64,000 nucleotides of DNA from Singulisphaera sp. GP187 (lineage in GTDB: Bacteria > Planctomycetota > Phycisphaerae > Phycisphaerales > SM1A02): assembly GCA_945871915.1 (NCBI GenBank), contig CAMBXO010000006.1, positions 1-64,000 on the forward strand. Direction: 5' to 3'. The notes beneath the pieces were generated by a model, which was not told the origin of the DNA, searched no databases, and saw only the letters and a list, made by a program, of their open reading frames with translations. Shown piece by piece: positions 9,016 through 16,591 of this stretch (the stretch's first letter is position 1; each line of letters begins with the position of its first letter). Made by a program: the position numbers and the translations under genes.

Positions 9016-10071
9016 TTGCGCACACCGTTTCAGAACACAGTGATGGATGCCATTCGAGCGGCTCCCCTTGCATGGGCGGGGGCCTTGGGAATCGCTGCCA
9101 TTCCGTTTGCGGTCATGGTGTTCAAACCATCATCATCGAGTGGTGTTCCGACTGCGGCTCAGACGCCAGCGTCCACATCCACCGTCGCCGATTCCCAGAG
9201 TAGCGCCGAGTCGTGGTTTGGCGGAGCAGACAATCCATTTCTGACAGAGGAACAGTCTCGCCAGCAGCGTGTTCGTTCTGCCGTGATGCGAGTGGAGCAA
9301 GTCTTGAGGCGGCGAGCCGATGTGCGAGATGTCACGGTGATTGCCAGCAATCAAAGTTTGGATCGCACGGATGCGTGGCAGGCGGTGGTCACCATTCACA
9401 TGCGGCAGGGTTCGGTCCCGGTGGCGTTGGTGGATGCCACAGGAACGCTGCTCACAGCTGCGATTCCAGGATTGAAGCCTCAAGCGGTTACTGTGATTGA
9501 TGAGTCAACGGGTCTTCGTGCAAGACCGATCGCGCTGGATGACACCGAAGCTGCGGCGGGTCGCACGGCACTTGCAGAGGCCACAGCGCAAGCGAAATTG
9601 CATCCGATTCCGGTGGCGCCCGCGGTCTCGATCGCAAGCCGCAATTCAGTTTCCGGCGACACCAGTCCCATGTGGTTTGGAATCGCGGCGTTCGGCGCCG
9701 CCGCAGCCATTGGAGTGGCGGTGTTCTGGATTCGGGTTCGCCGATTGCCTCAGCAATTGCCAAGCCAAGTAGACGAAGACTCGATTCCTGGAACGCTTTC
9801 CATTGCGCTCCATCGAAGTGTGGCCGAACGAAGTGCGTTGATCAGCACGGCGTTGGTGGAACGGCTTGAGCAGCAGGGGGCGAGCGCCCACGAAGTGGCG
9901 CAATTGTTGTTGAGTCTTGAGCCATGGGCTGCGGAACGATTACTCAAGGGCATGCCGCCCGCATCGCTTGCCAAGGTCGAGGATGCGCTTCGAGATCCCA
10001 GTTCAGATGCGCCCGTTGCCAGTGTTCGTGCGCTGGCCGAGGCGGTTCTAATGGTGCAAGCCGCCGCGTAA
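9016..10071 (+). CDS. Compact FliF/YscJ-like ring protein with FliG-like tail
   Basis: Predicted inner-membrane protein with two membrane segments: one near residues 12-36 (LAWAGALGIAAIPFAVMVF) and one near 218-240 (FGIAAFGAAAAIGVAVFWI). Between them lies a region resembling the FliF ring-building domain, with AVMRVEQVLRRRADVRDV and the hallmark-like IPGLKPQAVTVID. The C-terminal about 110 residues (LLLSLEPWAAERLLKGMPP) resemble the N-terminal domain of FliG. At 351 residues it is much shorter than flagellar FliF (about 550). I chose the TTG at 9016 because GGAG lies 5 nt upstream; a TTG at 8869 or the ATG at 9043 are alternatives. No other flagellar structural genes are nearby. Confidence 0.65.
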   Translation: MRTPFQNTVMDAIRAAPLAWAGALGIAAIPFAVMVFKPSSSSGVPTAAQTPASTSTVADSQSSAESWFGGADNPFLTEEQSRQQRVRSAVMRVEQVLRRRADVRDVTVIASNQSLDRTDAWQAVVTIHMRQGSVPVALVDATGTLLTAAIPGLKPQAVTVIDESTGLRARPIALDDTEAAAGRTALAEATAQAKLHPIPVAPAVSIASRNSVSGDTSPMWFGIAAFGAAAAIGVAVFWIRVRRLPQQLPSQVDEDSIPGTLSIALHRSVAERSALISTALVERLEQQGASAHEVAQLLLSLEPWAAERLLKGMPPASLAKVEDALRDPSSDAPVASVRALAEAVLMVQAAA

Positions 10072-10154
10072 TTCGCACGGTTGGAAACGGTTTCGTAACC
10101 GGCGGGAAACGTAATCGTGCACGGCGAGAATTTTATTCGTGCCCGGCAGGGAAA

Positions 10155-11414
10155 TTATTCGTGCCGATTGGGAGGCTGACCAGTGTGGCGAGGTTGCTTG
10201 GTGGCCGCATCCGCCATGGAGTCACGCGTGGCAGGTGGTTGGCCTTCGATCTTGGCAAAGTGAAGGCGCCCCGCGCTGGTTTGCACGGTGTTCACAAGAC
10301 TCACTTGCACCGTTGAACCGATCCGCGTGTGCGCATCGTCCACCACCACCATGGTTCCATCAGGCAAATACCCAACGCCCTGTCGTTCGTTTTCGCCTCG
10401 CTTCACCAAAGCAATAGTCAGAGAATCGCCCGGCCCGATCGCAGGTCGCAGCGTCTCGGCCAGATCATGCATGTTCAGAGCGGTGACGCCATGAATTCGA
10501 GCCACGGAGATCAAATTGGAATCAATGGTGAGCAATCGCATGTTGTCGCTGCGAGCGGCCTCAATCAACATTCGATCCACGCCCATGCCGCTCACTCGGA
10601 AATCCTGAATCGTGACATCGGCGTAGGCGGTCTCACGCAATCGTGCAAGCAAGTCAAGCCCCCGTCGACCACGCGTGCGTTTGGTGCGGTCGCCGCTATC
10701 GGCGAGCGCCTGAAGTTCATCCACCACAAAATGCGGCACCACCAGAGGAGCATCAATGAATCCAGTCGCCGCCATGGTTTGCAATCGACCGTCAATCAGC
10801 ACGCTGGTGTCCACAAGCCACGGCCGCATGCCGCGACGCGTTCGAGAGAATTCCACATACGGAATCACCAGTCGCAGATCATCCTTGGTGGTCAGCACAA
10901 CGCTGATGCTCAGATAGCAGAACACCAACCCGACAATGGCCTTGGTGAGCGTGAGATAAATTTCGATAGATTCTTTCAGTTCCCATGCTTTGGCAATGGT
11001 GTCTAACAGCGCACCGAACGCCACAGCGCCGACCAATCCAAGGCACACGCCCAGGTACACACCCACCACGCCGGCGAGTCGCTTGTTTGGCGTGAGCGCA
11101 TCAATGGCCACCACCAGGAGTCCGACCGCTGTGGCTGAGATCACCAGTCCAGCGATCGTGGAAAATCCAAAATCCGCTGTGGTGCGAGTGCTGCTGACCG
11201 TGAGCAGCGTCACGCTAATCAGCAAGATCATGAAGAGCGCGCGAATGACCAGCATCATTAATCGACCGGCGCGAGCGTCGGAACCCTCGTGGAATGAACT
11301 GTTCCGCCGCACCGGAAGCGAGGGATTGGAAGTCTCTGAGTTGCCGATCGCCGCCGCCGAATCGGTTGGCGTGGCAGTGGTGGGTGTTGCATCATCTAAA
11401 CCAGACGGCATCAT
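10155..11414 (-). CDS. Membrane PIN/TRAM-domain protein (YacL-like)
   Basis: The 419-residue protein has about four hydrophobic segments in the first 180 residues, then a PIN nuclease domain starting at WLVDTSVLIDGR (D202), with later acidic residues in VVDELQALAD and LLTIDSNL, and a C-terminal TRAM-like region (about 330-395, GVGYLPDGTMVVVDDA). This matches the Bacillus YacL architecture. The substrate is unknown; PIN domains are usually metal-dependent RNases. The N-terminus is a long Ser/Thr-rich stretch and the tail is polar. The ATG at 11414 is preceded by TACAAT at 7 nt, which overlaps the -35 of the divergent SRP RNA gene. Confidence 0.85.
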   Translation of the reverse strand: MMPSGLDDATPTTATPTDSAAAIGNSETSNPSLPVRRNSSFHEGSDARAGRLMMLVIRALFMILLISVTLLTVSSTRTTADFGFSTIAGLVISATAVGLLVVAIDALTPNKRLAGVVGVYLGVCLGLVGAVAFGALLDTIAKAWELKESIEIYLTLTKAIVGLVFCYLSISVVLTTKDDLRLVIPYVEFSRTRRGMRPWLVDTSVLIDGRLQTMAATGFIDAPLVVPHFVVDELQALADSGDRTKRTRGRRGLDLLARLRETAYADVTIQDFRVSGMGVDRMLIEAARSDNMRLLTIDSNLISVARIHGVTALNMHDLAETLRPAIGPGDSLTIALVKRGENERQGVGYLPDGTMVVVDDAHTRIGSTVQVSLVNTVQTSAGRLHFAKIEGQPPATRDSMADAATKQPRHTGQPPNRHE

Positions 11415-11421
11415 GCGATCG

Positions 11422-11427
11422 ATTGTA
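11422..11427 (-). promoter_or_regulatory. Possible -10 element for the leaderless PIN/TRAM gene
   Basis: TACAAT on the minus strand ends 7 nt before the ATG at 11414. The same bases read as the TTGTAC -35 of the SRP RNA promoter on the plus strand, shifted by one position. Confidence 0.45.
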
Positions 11428-11452
11428 CGAGTGCAACCCTGCCCGCTAGCAT
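11423..11452 (+). promoter_or_regulatory. SRP RNA promoter
   Basis: TTGTAC (11423-11428) and TAGCAT (11447-11452) are spaced by 18 bp. The -10 ends 5 nt before the predicted 5' end of the RNA at 11458, as expected for a sigma-70-type promoter. Confidence 0.6.
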
Positions 11453-11457
11453 CCGAT

Positions 11458-11590
11458 GTTCGACGACGTCGGAGGACGGTCGGGCCCGTCAGGTGGACGG
11501 CTCGTGAACCTGGTCAGGGCTTGACCGCAGCAGCCATAAGCGGCGTCGCCCATGCCGACGCAAGCCTGGCCGTCCTCCGCGTCGTTGAAC
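11458..11590 (+). ncRNA. ffs: Bacterial small SRP RNA
   Basis: RNA component of the signal recognition particle, partner of Ffh. The two ends pair as a long stem: 5' gttcgacgacgtcggagg against 3' cctccgcgtcgttgaac. The conserved core CTGGTCAGG ... AGCAGCCATAAGCG, which forms the Ffh-binding asymmetric loop, is at about 11509-11542. It lies directly before dnaX, a position known for ffs in many bacteria. Length is about 133 nt. Oddity: the ten bases between CAGG and AGCAGCC read gcttgaccgc instead of a GNRA-capped helix such as tccggaagga. Confidence 0.85.
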
Positions 11591-11606
11591 AAACCCTGGA
11601 GATGGT

Positions 11607-13391
11607 GTGGCCCGAAAGAAACTGGACAATGCAACGACTGAACCAGAAGCCGACGGGCTTTTGATTCGTGGCGCGCCGGCGGAACCTGCCAAGTCATCCA
11701 CGGGTTACACCGTATTGGCCCGTCGCTATCGCAGCCGAAGTTTTGACGAACTCATCGGGCAGGAATCCATTTCGCGAACGCTCAAAAACGCCATCACCAT
11801 GGGGCGAACGGCTCACGCGTATTTGTTCTGCGGTACGCGTGGCGTGGGCAAGACCAGCATGGCCCGCATCTTTGCACGTTCGCTCAATGCGACGGAAAAT
11901 CTCTCACAGTCAGAGGAAATTGCCGCAAGCATTCTGCGTGGCGAGGACTTGGATGTCATTGAAATCGACGGTGCCAGCAACCGAGGCGTGGATGACGCGC
12001 GAGATCTTATTTCCAAGGCCGGCATTGCTCCGGCTCGCAGCCCGTATCGCATTTACATCATTGATGAAGTGCACATGCTTACCACGCCGGCATTCAATGC
12101 CATGTTGAAGACCATGGAGGAGCCGCCGGCGCATGTGAAATTTATTCTGTGCACCACGGAACCGCACAAAGTGCCGGCCACCATTCAGAGTCGCTGCCAG
12201 CGATTCGATTTTCGACCGATTCCCACCAGTCGAATTGCGGAGCATCTGCGAAGTGTGCTGACACAAGAGCGGCTTCAAGCCGAGGATGAGGCGCTGCAAC
12301 TGGTCGCTCGCATGGGCAATGGAAGCATGCGAGACGCTTTGAGTTTGCTGGATCGACTGATTGCCGCAGCCGATGGAGTGATCACCACTCAATTGGCAGA
12401 AGAAGTGATGGGTCTTCCACATGCAACGCTTCTTGGCGCGGTCACCAAGGCGGTGGTTGCGGGGGATGCCAAAGCGGGGCTGCTGGCGGGTGCTGCGTTA
12501 CTTGAAAGTGGTTGCCCAGTTGAGCAAGCCATGGAACTTCTGGCGGGTCGGCTTCGAGATTTGTTGGTGCTGCGTACATGCGGACTGCCATGCGACTTGG
12601 TTGACTTGGCTCCCGAAGCCAAGGCGATCGCAAGCAGTGAGGCGGCTCACTTTCAAAGTGAGGAGTTGGTGCATCTGATTGCCGTTTGCGAAGCGGCGCA
12701 TCGAGCCTTACGCAATACCGGTACGCCTCGAACGATTTTTGATGCCACGCTTGCACGATTGTGTTTGCACCGAGGCTTTGAGGCGATTGAGTCCAGCCGC
12801 TCGGTTGGTGCTGCGGACGAAAAAAAAAAGGTAGGTGACTTTGCGGCACCCGCTGCGCCGGTTGCGCCCGTTTTCAAAGGTGCAATGCCCCGTGAATCGC
12901 CCTCGCATCCACCAGTCGTGGCGGCTCCTGCCGCGCGACCTTCTCATGTGGCCGCCACACAGCAGCAACCCGCACCTCGCACCGTTCACGAAGCGTGGCA
13001 GCGCGTAATCGATGTGGCGACCGCACCTCGTGAGGCGGCCATTGTGGAATCCGTGGAACCGGTCAGTATGGAAGACAACTGCTTGCGACTGCGTGTTGCA
13101 CGCGATGCAGGACCCGGTGCAGCGTTTGCGGCGCGACGCATGGACCCGCTTATGGATCTTGTTTGTAAAGCGCTCGGAGCTTCATGGAAAGTGACTGTGG
13201 AGCCATTGCCAGAGAGCGCACCGGTAGTTGCCTTGACACCTCATGGACTCGATGCCGACATTGCTTCACACCCATTGGTTCGAGAGGCGATGGAAGCGTT
13301 TGATGCCGTGATCATCAAGGTGCAGCATCGCAGCGAGGTCACCGTTGATCCAGAGCATGCTGCGTTGCCGGATGCGCAGGCTGGGGCGTAG
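11607..13391 (+). CDS. dnaX: DNA polymerase III subunits gamma/tau
   Basis: Clamp-loader ATPase of the replisome. The 594-residue protein has an AAA+ domain with Walker A GTRGVGKT (76-83), Walker B DEVH (153-156), the ATIQSRCQRFDF region and a C-terminal tau-like part. Start is the GTG at 11607 with GGAG 5 nt upstream, 16 nt after the SRP RNA. The four-Cys zinc module normally found after ARSLN is missing: residues 91-115 contain no cysteine. At residues 405-408 the codons gaa aaa aaa aag form a run of ten A, with a stop immediately downstream in both the -1 frame (TGA 12836-12838) and the +1 frame (TAG 12832-12834), suggesting that a short gamma form of about 410 residues is made by slippage. 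Confidence 0.95.
   Translation: MARKKLDNATTEPEADGLLIRGAPAEPAKSSTGYTVLARRYRSRSFDELIGQESISRTLKNAITMGRTAHAYLFCGTRGVGKTSMARIFARSLNATENLSQSEEIAASILRGEDLDVIEIDGASNRGVDDARDLISKAGIAPARSPYRIYIIDEVHMLTTPAFNAMLKTMEEPPAHVKFILCTTEPHKVPATIQSRCQRFDFRPIPTSRIAEHLRSVLTQERLQAEDEALQLVARMGNGSMRDALSLLDRLIAAADGVITTQLAEEVMGLPHATLLGAVTKAVVAGDAKAGLLAGAALLESGCPVEQAMELLAGRLRDLLVLRTCGLPCDLVDLAPEAKAIASSEAAHFQSEELVHLIAVCEAAHRALRNTGTPRTIFDATLARLCLHRGFEAIESSRSVGAADEKKKVGDFAAPAAPVAPVFKGAMPRESPSHPPVVAAPAARPSHVAATQQQPAPRTVHEAWQRVIDVATAPREAAIVESVEPVSMEDNCLRLRVARDAGPGAAFAARRMDPLMDLVCKALGASWKVTVEPLPESAPVVALTPHGLDADIASHPLVREAMEAFDAVIIKVQHRSEVTVDPEHAALPDAQAGA
12820..12829 (+). other. A10 slippage/frameshift site in dnaX
   Basis: Ten consecutive A residues precede ggtaggtga. 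In the zero frame translation continues; in -1 it reads GGT AGG TGA and in +1 it reads TAG. Loss or gain of one base therefore ends the protein within three codons, just after the AAA+ and collar region. Confidence 0.7.
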
Positions 13392-13400
13392 CATTTGCGT

Positions 13401-14078
13401 ATGCGTTCGCCACAACAAGGGGCCGAGTCTGCGTCCAATGCTCGTCCGCAACAGGGCGGGCACCCGGAACCTGTTCAGAAATTGATCGAAGCATTCTCGC
13501 GACTCCCCGGGATTGGCCGGCGCACGGCGGAGCGGCTGGCCTTTCATGTGCTCAAAAATTCTCCGGCCGATGCGCATGCTTTGTCGCACGCCATCAACAC
13601 CGTCAAAGAACAAGTGAAAAATTGCCGCATTTGCTTCAACCTCACCGATCTGGAAACCTGTTCCATTTGCAGCGATCCAAGGCGAGACGCTGCGGTGGTG
13701 ATGGTGGTGGAGCAGCCAAAGGACTTATGGACTCTGGAACGAACCGGTGCGCACCGCGGCGTTTTTCACTGCCTGATGGGGCGATTGGAACCGCTCGATG
13801 GTGTTGGCCCCGAAGCGATTACCGTGCGTGAATTGCTGCGGCGCGTGGAGCATCCAGAACACAATGCTCGCGGGATCAAGGTGACGGAAGTGATTCTGGC
13901 AACCAATCCAGACTTGGAGGGGGACAGCACCGGCTTGTACCTAGCGGATCGGCTCAGCCATCTTGGTGTCACGGTCACGCGATTGGCTCGAGGCCTTCCC
14001 GCGGGAAGTCAGATTGAGTTTGCGCAGCGAGGCGCGCTGGCTGATGCCATTGCAGGTCGCCATCGCATGCCAGGATGA
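13401..14078 (+). CDS. recR: Recombination mediator protein RecR
   Basis: Works with RecO/RecF in loading RecA at gaps. The 225-residue protein has an N-terminal helix-hairpin-helix (SRLPGIGRRTAERLAFHV), a C4 zinc finger (CRIC ... CSICSD), a Toprim domain (VVMVVEQPKDLW) and the C-terminal TRLARGLPAGSQIEFA motif. The ATG at 13401 lies 9 nt after the dnaX stop. The ybaB gene that usually sits between dnaX and recR is absent. The stop abuts an in-frame ATG of rpoN. Confidence 0.95.
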   Translation: MRSPQQGAESASNARPQQGGHPEPVQKLIEAFSRLPGIGRRTAERLAFHVLKNSPADAHALSHAINTVKEQVKNCRICFNLTDLETCSICSDPRRDAAVVMVVEQPKDLWTLERTGAHRGVFHCLMGRLEPLDGVGPEAITVRELLRRVEHPEHNARGIKVTEVILATNPDLEGDSTGLYLADRLSHLGVTVTRLARGLPAGSQIEFAQRGALADAIAGRHRMPG

Positions 14079-14096
14079 ATGAAGCCGGTCTGCCCG

Positions 14097-14102
14097 TACT
14101 AT
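14097..14102 (+). promoter_or_regulatory. Possible internal -10 element for leaderless rpoN
   Basis: TACTAT ends 6 nt before the GTG at 14109, the homology-favoured rpoN start. If active it would give rpoN-hpnCDE-queG their own promoter. Confidence 0.35.
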
Positions 14103-14108
14103 GGGCGC

Positions 14109-15638
14109 GTGCGTTTTGAAACCTCCCAGAAACTGAGAACCAGCCAGAGCCTGCGTCTTGCCCCTCGCATGATTCAGAGCATGGAAGTGCTGCAAATGCC
14201 GCTGGCTCAACTTCAGGAAAGGGTCGAACAGGAACTGGAGCGAAATGTCGCGCTCGAACAGATTGAACCTGATGCGGGAAGCACGCCGGTGACTTCATCG
14301 GAGGATCCCCCAGAGGAAGAGCCGGTCGGTCGCCCGCTGAAGGTTGGCGAGTCGGGCGAGGACTTTGAGCGAGCCAGAGCCTTTGAGCGTGAGATGGACG
14401 AGAGTTCGTGGCATCGACCGACTCGTCGAAACGATCACGATCGCAACACCAAAATGGAAATGCTGGATGGAGCTCCCGCGCGTCGGCAGCGTTTGAGCGA
14501 GCAATTGCGGAGACAGTGGGACCTTGCCGACCTTCCAGAGCCGGGGCTGTCTGCAGGAAAGTGGCTGGTGGATTTTATTGATGATGACGGCTTGCTTTCA
14601 TCAGAGGTGGCCGCCATCGCGCAGCAGAGTGATGCAGCGGAAGGAGGGCCATTCACGGAAGCCCAACTCCTTGCGGCCCTGCCGGAAGTGCAGCTGTATC
14701 TTGAGCCCGCGGGTGTGGGTGCGAGAGGGATTCAGGAAAGTCTGGTGTTGCAACTCGAAGCAAAATTGGACCCAGATCGAGGCGCCGAGGCGGTGAGTAA
14801 TGAAGATCGAGCCGCCATTCTGGACGCCACAGAGATTGTCCGAAATCACTACGAAGATCTTCTCGAGAATCGGTTGCCCCGCATTGCGCAGAAAAGCGGC
14901 TTCACGCTGGAGCGTGTGGATGCGGCGCGCGAACGATTGCGCCGCCTCACCACGTCACCCGGTCGAGATTTGGTGGACGGCGATCCGGAGCGCATCATTC
15001 CAGATGTCATGATTGAGTATCACGCGGAAGACGATCGGTATGTCGCTGCATTGTGGGATGGCGGCATTCCGCCGCTTCGCGTAAGCCCCGTGTACTCCGC
15101 AATGGCAGACCGAGATGGAACGGATGCAGCCACGCGAACATTTCTTCAAGAGGGAATTCGTTCAGCGACCTGGTTGATTGATGCCATCACGCAGCGGCGA
15201 AATACGCTGCTGCGTGTGGTGGAAGTGGTCTTGGTGCGTCAGCGAGAATGGTTCGATCAGGGCCCCGGCCATCTTCGACCATTACCCATGACCGAGGTGG
15301 CTGATGTTTTAGGAGTGCATGTGGCAACGGTCAGCCGCGCCGTCAGTGGCAAGTGGATGCAGACGCCGCGCGGCATTGTGGAACTGCGGAAATTCTTTAC
15401 CGGTGGAACGGAAACCGAGGATGGTCAGAGTGTGAGTTGGGAATCGGTTCGCACCATGCTGCAAGAAGAGGTGGATGCCGAAGACAAGGCTCAGCCGCTC
15501 AGCGATGAGGCTCTCACCGCTCGCCTGAAGAATCGCGGCATCACGATTGCGCGCCGAACGGTTGTCAAGTATCGCGAGCAAATGGGCATCCCACCAGCGA
15601 GACGTCGGCGCAAACACAGCCGAGGGCCCAGCGCATGA
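14109..15638 (+). CDS. rpoN: RNA polymerase sigma-54 factor
   Basis: Alternative sigma factor that needs AAA+ activators. The 509-residue protein has the region I motif LAPRMIQSMEVLQMPLAQLQ near the N-terminus, an acidic linker, the core-binding domain, the HTH (LGVHVATVSRAVSGKWM) and the RpoN box ARRTVVKYREQMGIP close to the C-terminus. The GTG at 14109 gives MRFETSQ, matching the usual sigma-54 N-terminus; the ATG at 14079 directly after recR would add ten residues. The stop overlaps the hpnC start (ATGA). A GAFTGA-type activator is encoded at 47456. Confidence 0.93.
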   Translation: MRFETSQKLRTSQSLRLAPRMIQSMEVLQMPLAQLQERVEQELERNVALEQIEPDAGSTPVTSSEDPPEEEPVGRPLKVGESGEDFERARAFEREMDESSWHRPTRRNDHDRNTKMEMLDGAPARRQRLSEQLRRQWDLADLPEPGLSAGKWLVDFIDDDGLLSSEVAAIAQQSDAAEGGPFTEAQLLAALPEVQLYLEPAGVGARGIQESLVLQLEAKLDPDRGAEAVSNEDRAAILDATEIVRNHYEDLLENRLPRIAQKSGFTLERVDAARERLRRLTTSPGRDLVDGDPERIIPDVMIEYHAEDDRYVAALWDGGIPPLRVSPVYSAMADRDGTDAATRTFLQEGIRSATWLIDAITQRRNTLLRVVEVVLVRQREWFDQGPGHLRPLPMTEVADVLGVHVATVSRAVSGKWMQTPRGIVELRKFFTGGTETEDGQSVSWESVRTMLQEEVDAEDKAQPLSDEALTARLKNRGITIARRTVVKYREQMGIPPARRRRKHSRGPSA

Positions 15639-16591
15639 CGGTTTCGGAAACTCCCATCACACATTTGCTTCACACATGGGGGCCGGAGCACTGTCAAGCC
15701 ATGGACTCCGCACAGGCGGCGGCGTGGTGCGATCAACTGGCTCGGCGGCGGTACGAAAATTTTCCGGTTCTGACGTTTCTGGTTCCACACGCCGCGCGAA
15801 AAGATTTTTCCGCTCTTTATGCTTTCTGCCGTTGGGCCGATGACCTTGGCGACGAAGCGGGCGATGCGGCGAGAGCCTTGGAACTGCTGGCGTGGTGGAG
15901 GCGAGAACTGCAGGCATGCTTTGCGGGCGAACCTCGCCATCCGGTGTTTGTTGCGTTGCAATCCACCATCGAGCGGCACGATCTGCCTATGGAACCGTTC
16001 GATCGTCTGATTCAGGCCTTTGAGTGGGACAATCGTGCAAGTCGCTGGGCCACTATGAAGGATCTGCGGGCCAGTTGTGCTTTGAGTGCCAACCCCGTTG
16101 GGCAGTTGGTGCTGATGACACTCGGAGAGTCTCGCCAAGAGAAAGTGTTTGAACAGTCCGATGCCATCTGCACCGCACTGCAATTGGTGAATCATTGGCA
16201 GGATGTGCGACGAGATTTGCTCGAACGAAATCGGATTTACATTCCCACCGAGTGCTCACAACACATGCCCGACTTTGAGTCGCGACTGCGACTCACAGCA
16301 CAGCGGGGATGGGCTTCGGATCACGACTTTCTGACTGGTTACCGCACGATGCTGCGAGGCCTTTGCGATGACGCGGAACAGTTGTTCGAGTTTGGCCAGC
16401 CGCTGGTGCGCAGCCTTGGGCCGCAGTCCCGACCCGTTGTCGGATTGTTTGCTGATGGCGGCCGCGCGGTGCTGGGGTTGATTCGATCGTGGAACTTTGA
16501 AACATGTATCCGACGACCCCGCCTTGGTGCGGCACACAAATTGTTTCTGGTGGCGCATGCATGGTGGCAGTCACGCGGAGGGCGTGCGTGA
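15635..16591 (+). CDS. hpnC: Squalene synthase-like HpnC (hydroxysqualene synthase)
   Basis: Trans-isoprenyl diphosphate synthase family. In the bacterial three-enzyme squalene route, HpnD makes presqualene diphosphate, HpnC converts it to hydroxysqualene and HpnE reduces this to squalene. The 318-residue protein has the first Asp-rich motif in CRWADDLGDE (about 65-74), the second in NHWQDVRRD (186-194) and LSANPVGQLVL. The ATG at 15635 overlaps the rpoN stop by 4 nt, and its own stop overlaps hpnD (GTGA), showing translational coupling. Assignment to HpnC rather than HpnD rests on the ENFPV start, the NPVGQ segment and the gene order. Confidence 0.9.
   Translation: MTVSETPITHLLHTWGPEHCQAMDSAQAAAWCDQLARRRYENFPVLTFLVPHAARKDFSALYAFCRWADDLGDEAGDAARALELLAWWRRELQACFAGEPRHPVFVALQSTIERHDLPMEPFDRLIQAFEWDNRASRWATMKDLRASCALSANPVGQLVLMTLGESRQEKVFEQSDAICTALQLVNHWQDVRRDLLERNRIYIPTECSQHMPDFESRLRLTAQRGWASDHDFLTGYRTMLRGLCDDAEQLFEFGQPLVRSLGPQSRPVVGLFADGGRAVLGLIRSWNFETCIRRPRLGAAHKLFLVAHAWWQSRGGRA

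Noticed and set aside
10072-10154. Terminator between the FliF-like and PIN/TRAM genes
   Set aside because: There are imperfect repeats of attcgtgcc and short possible stems, but no convincing stem followed by a T-run in either direction.
10990-11664. 224-residue open frame across the SRP RNA
   Set aside because: It runs antisense to the PIN/TRAM gene and through the SRP RNA stem and dnaX start; the RNA structure explains the region.
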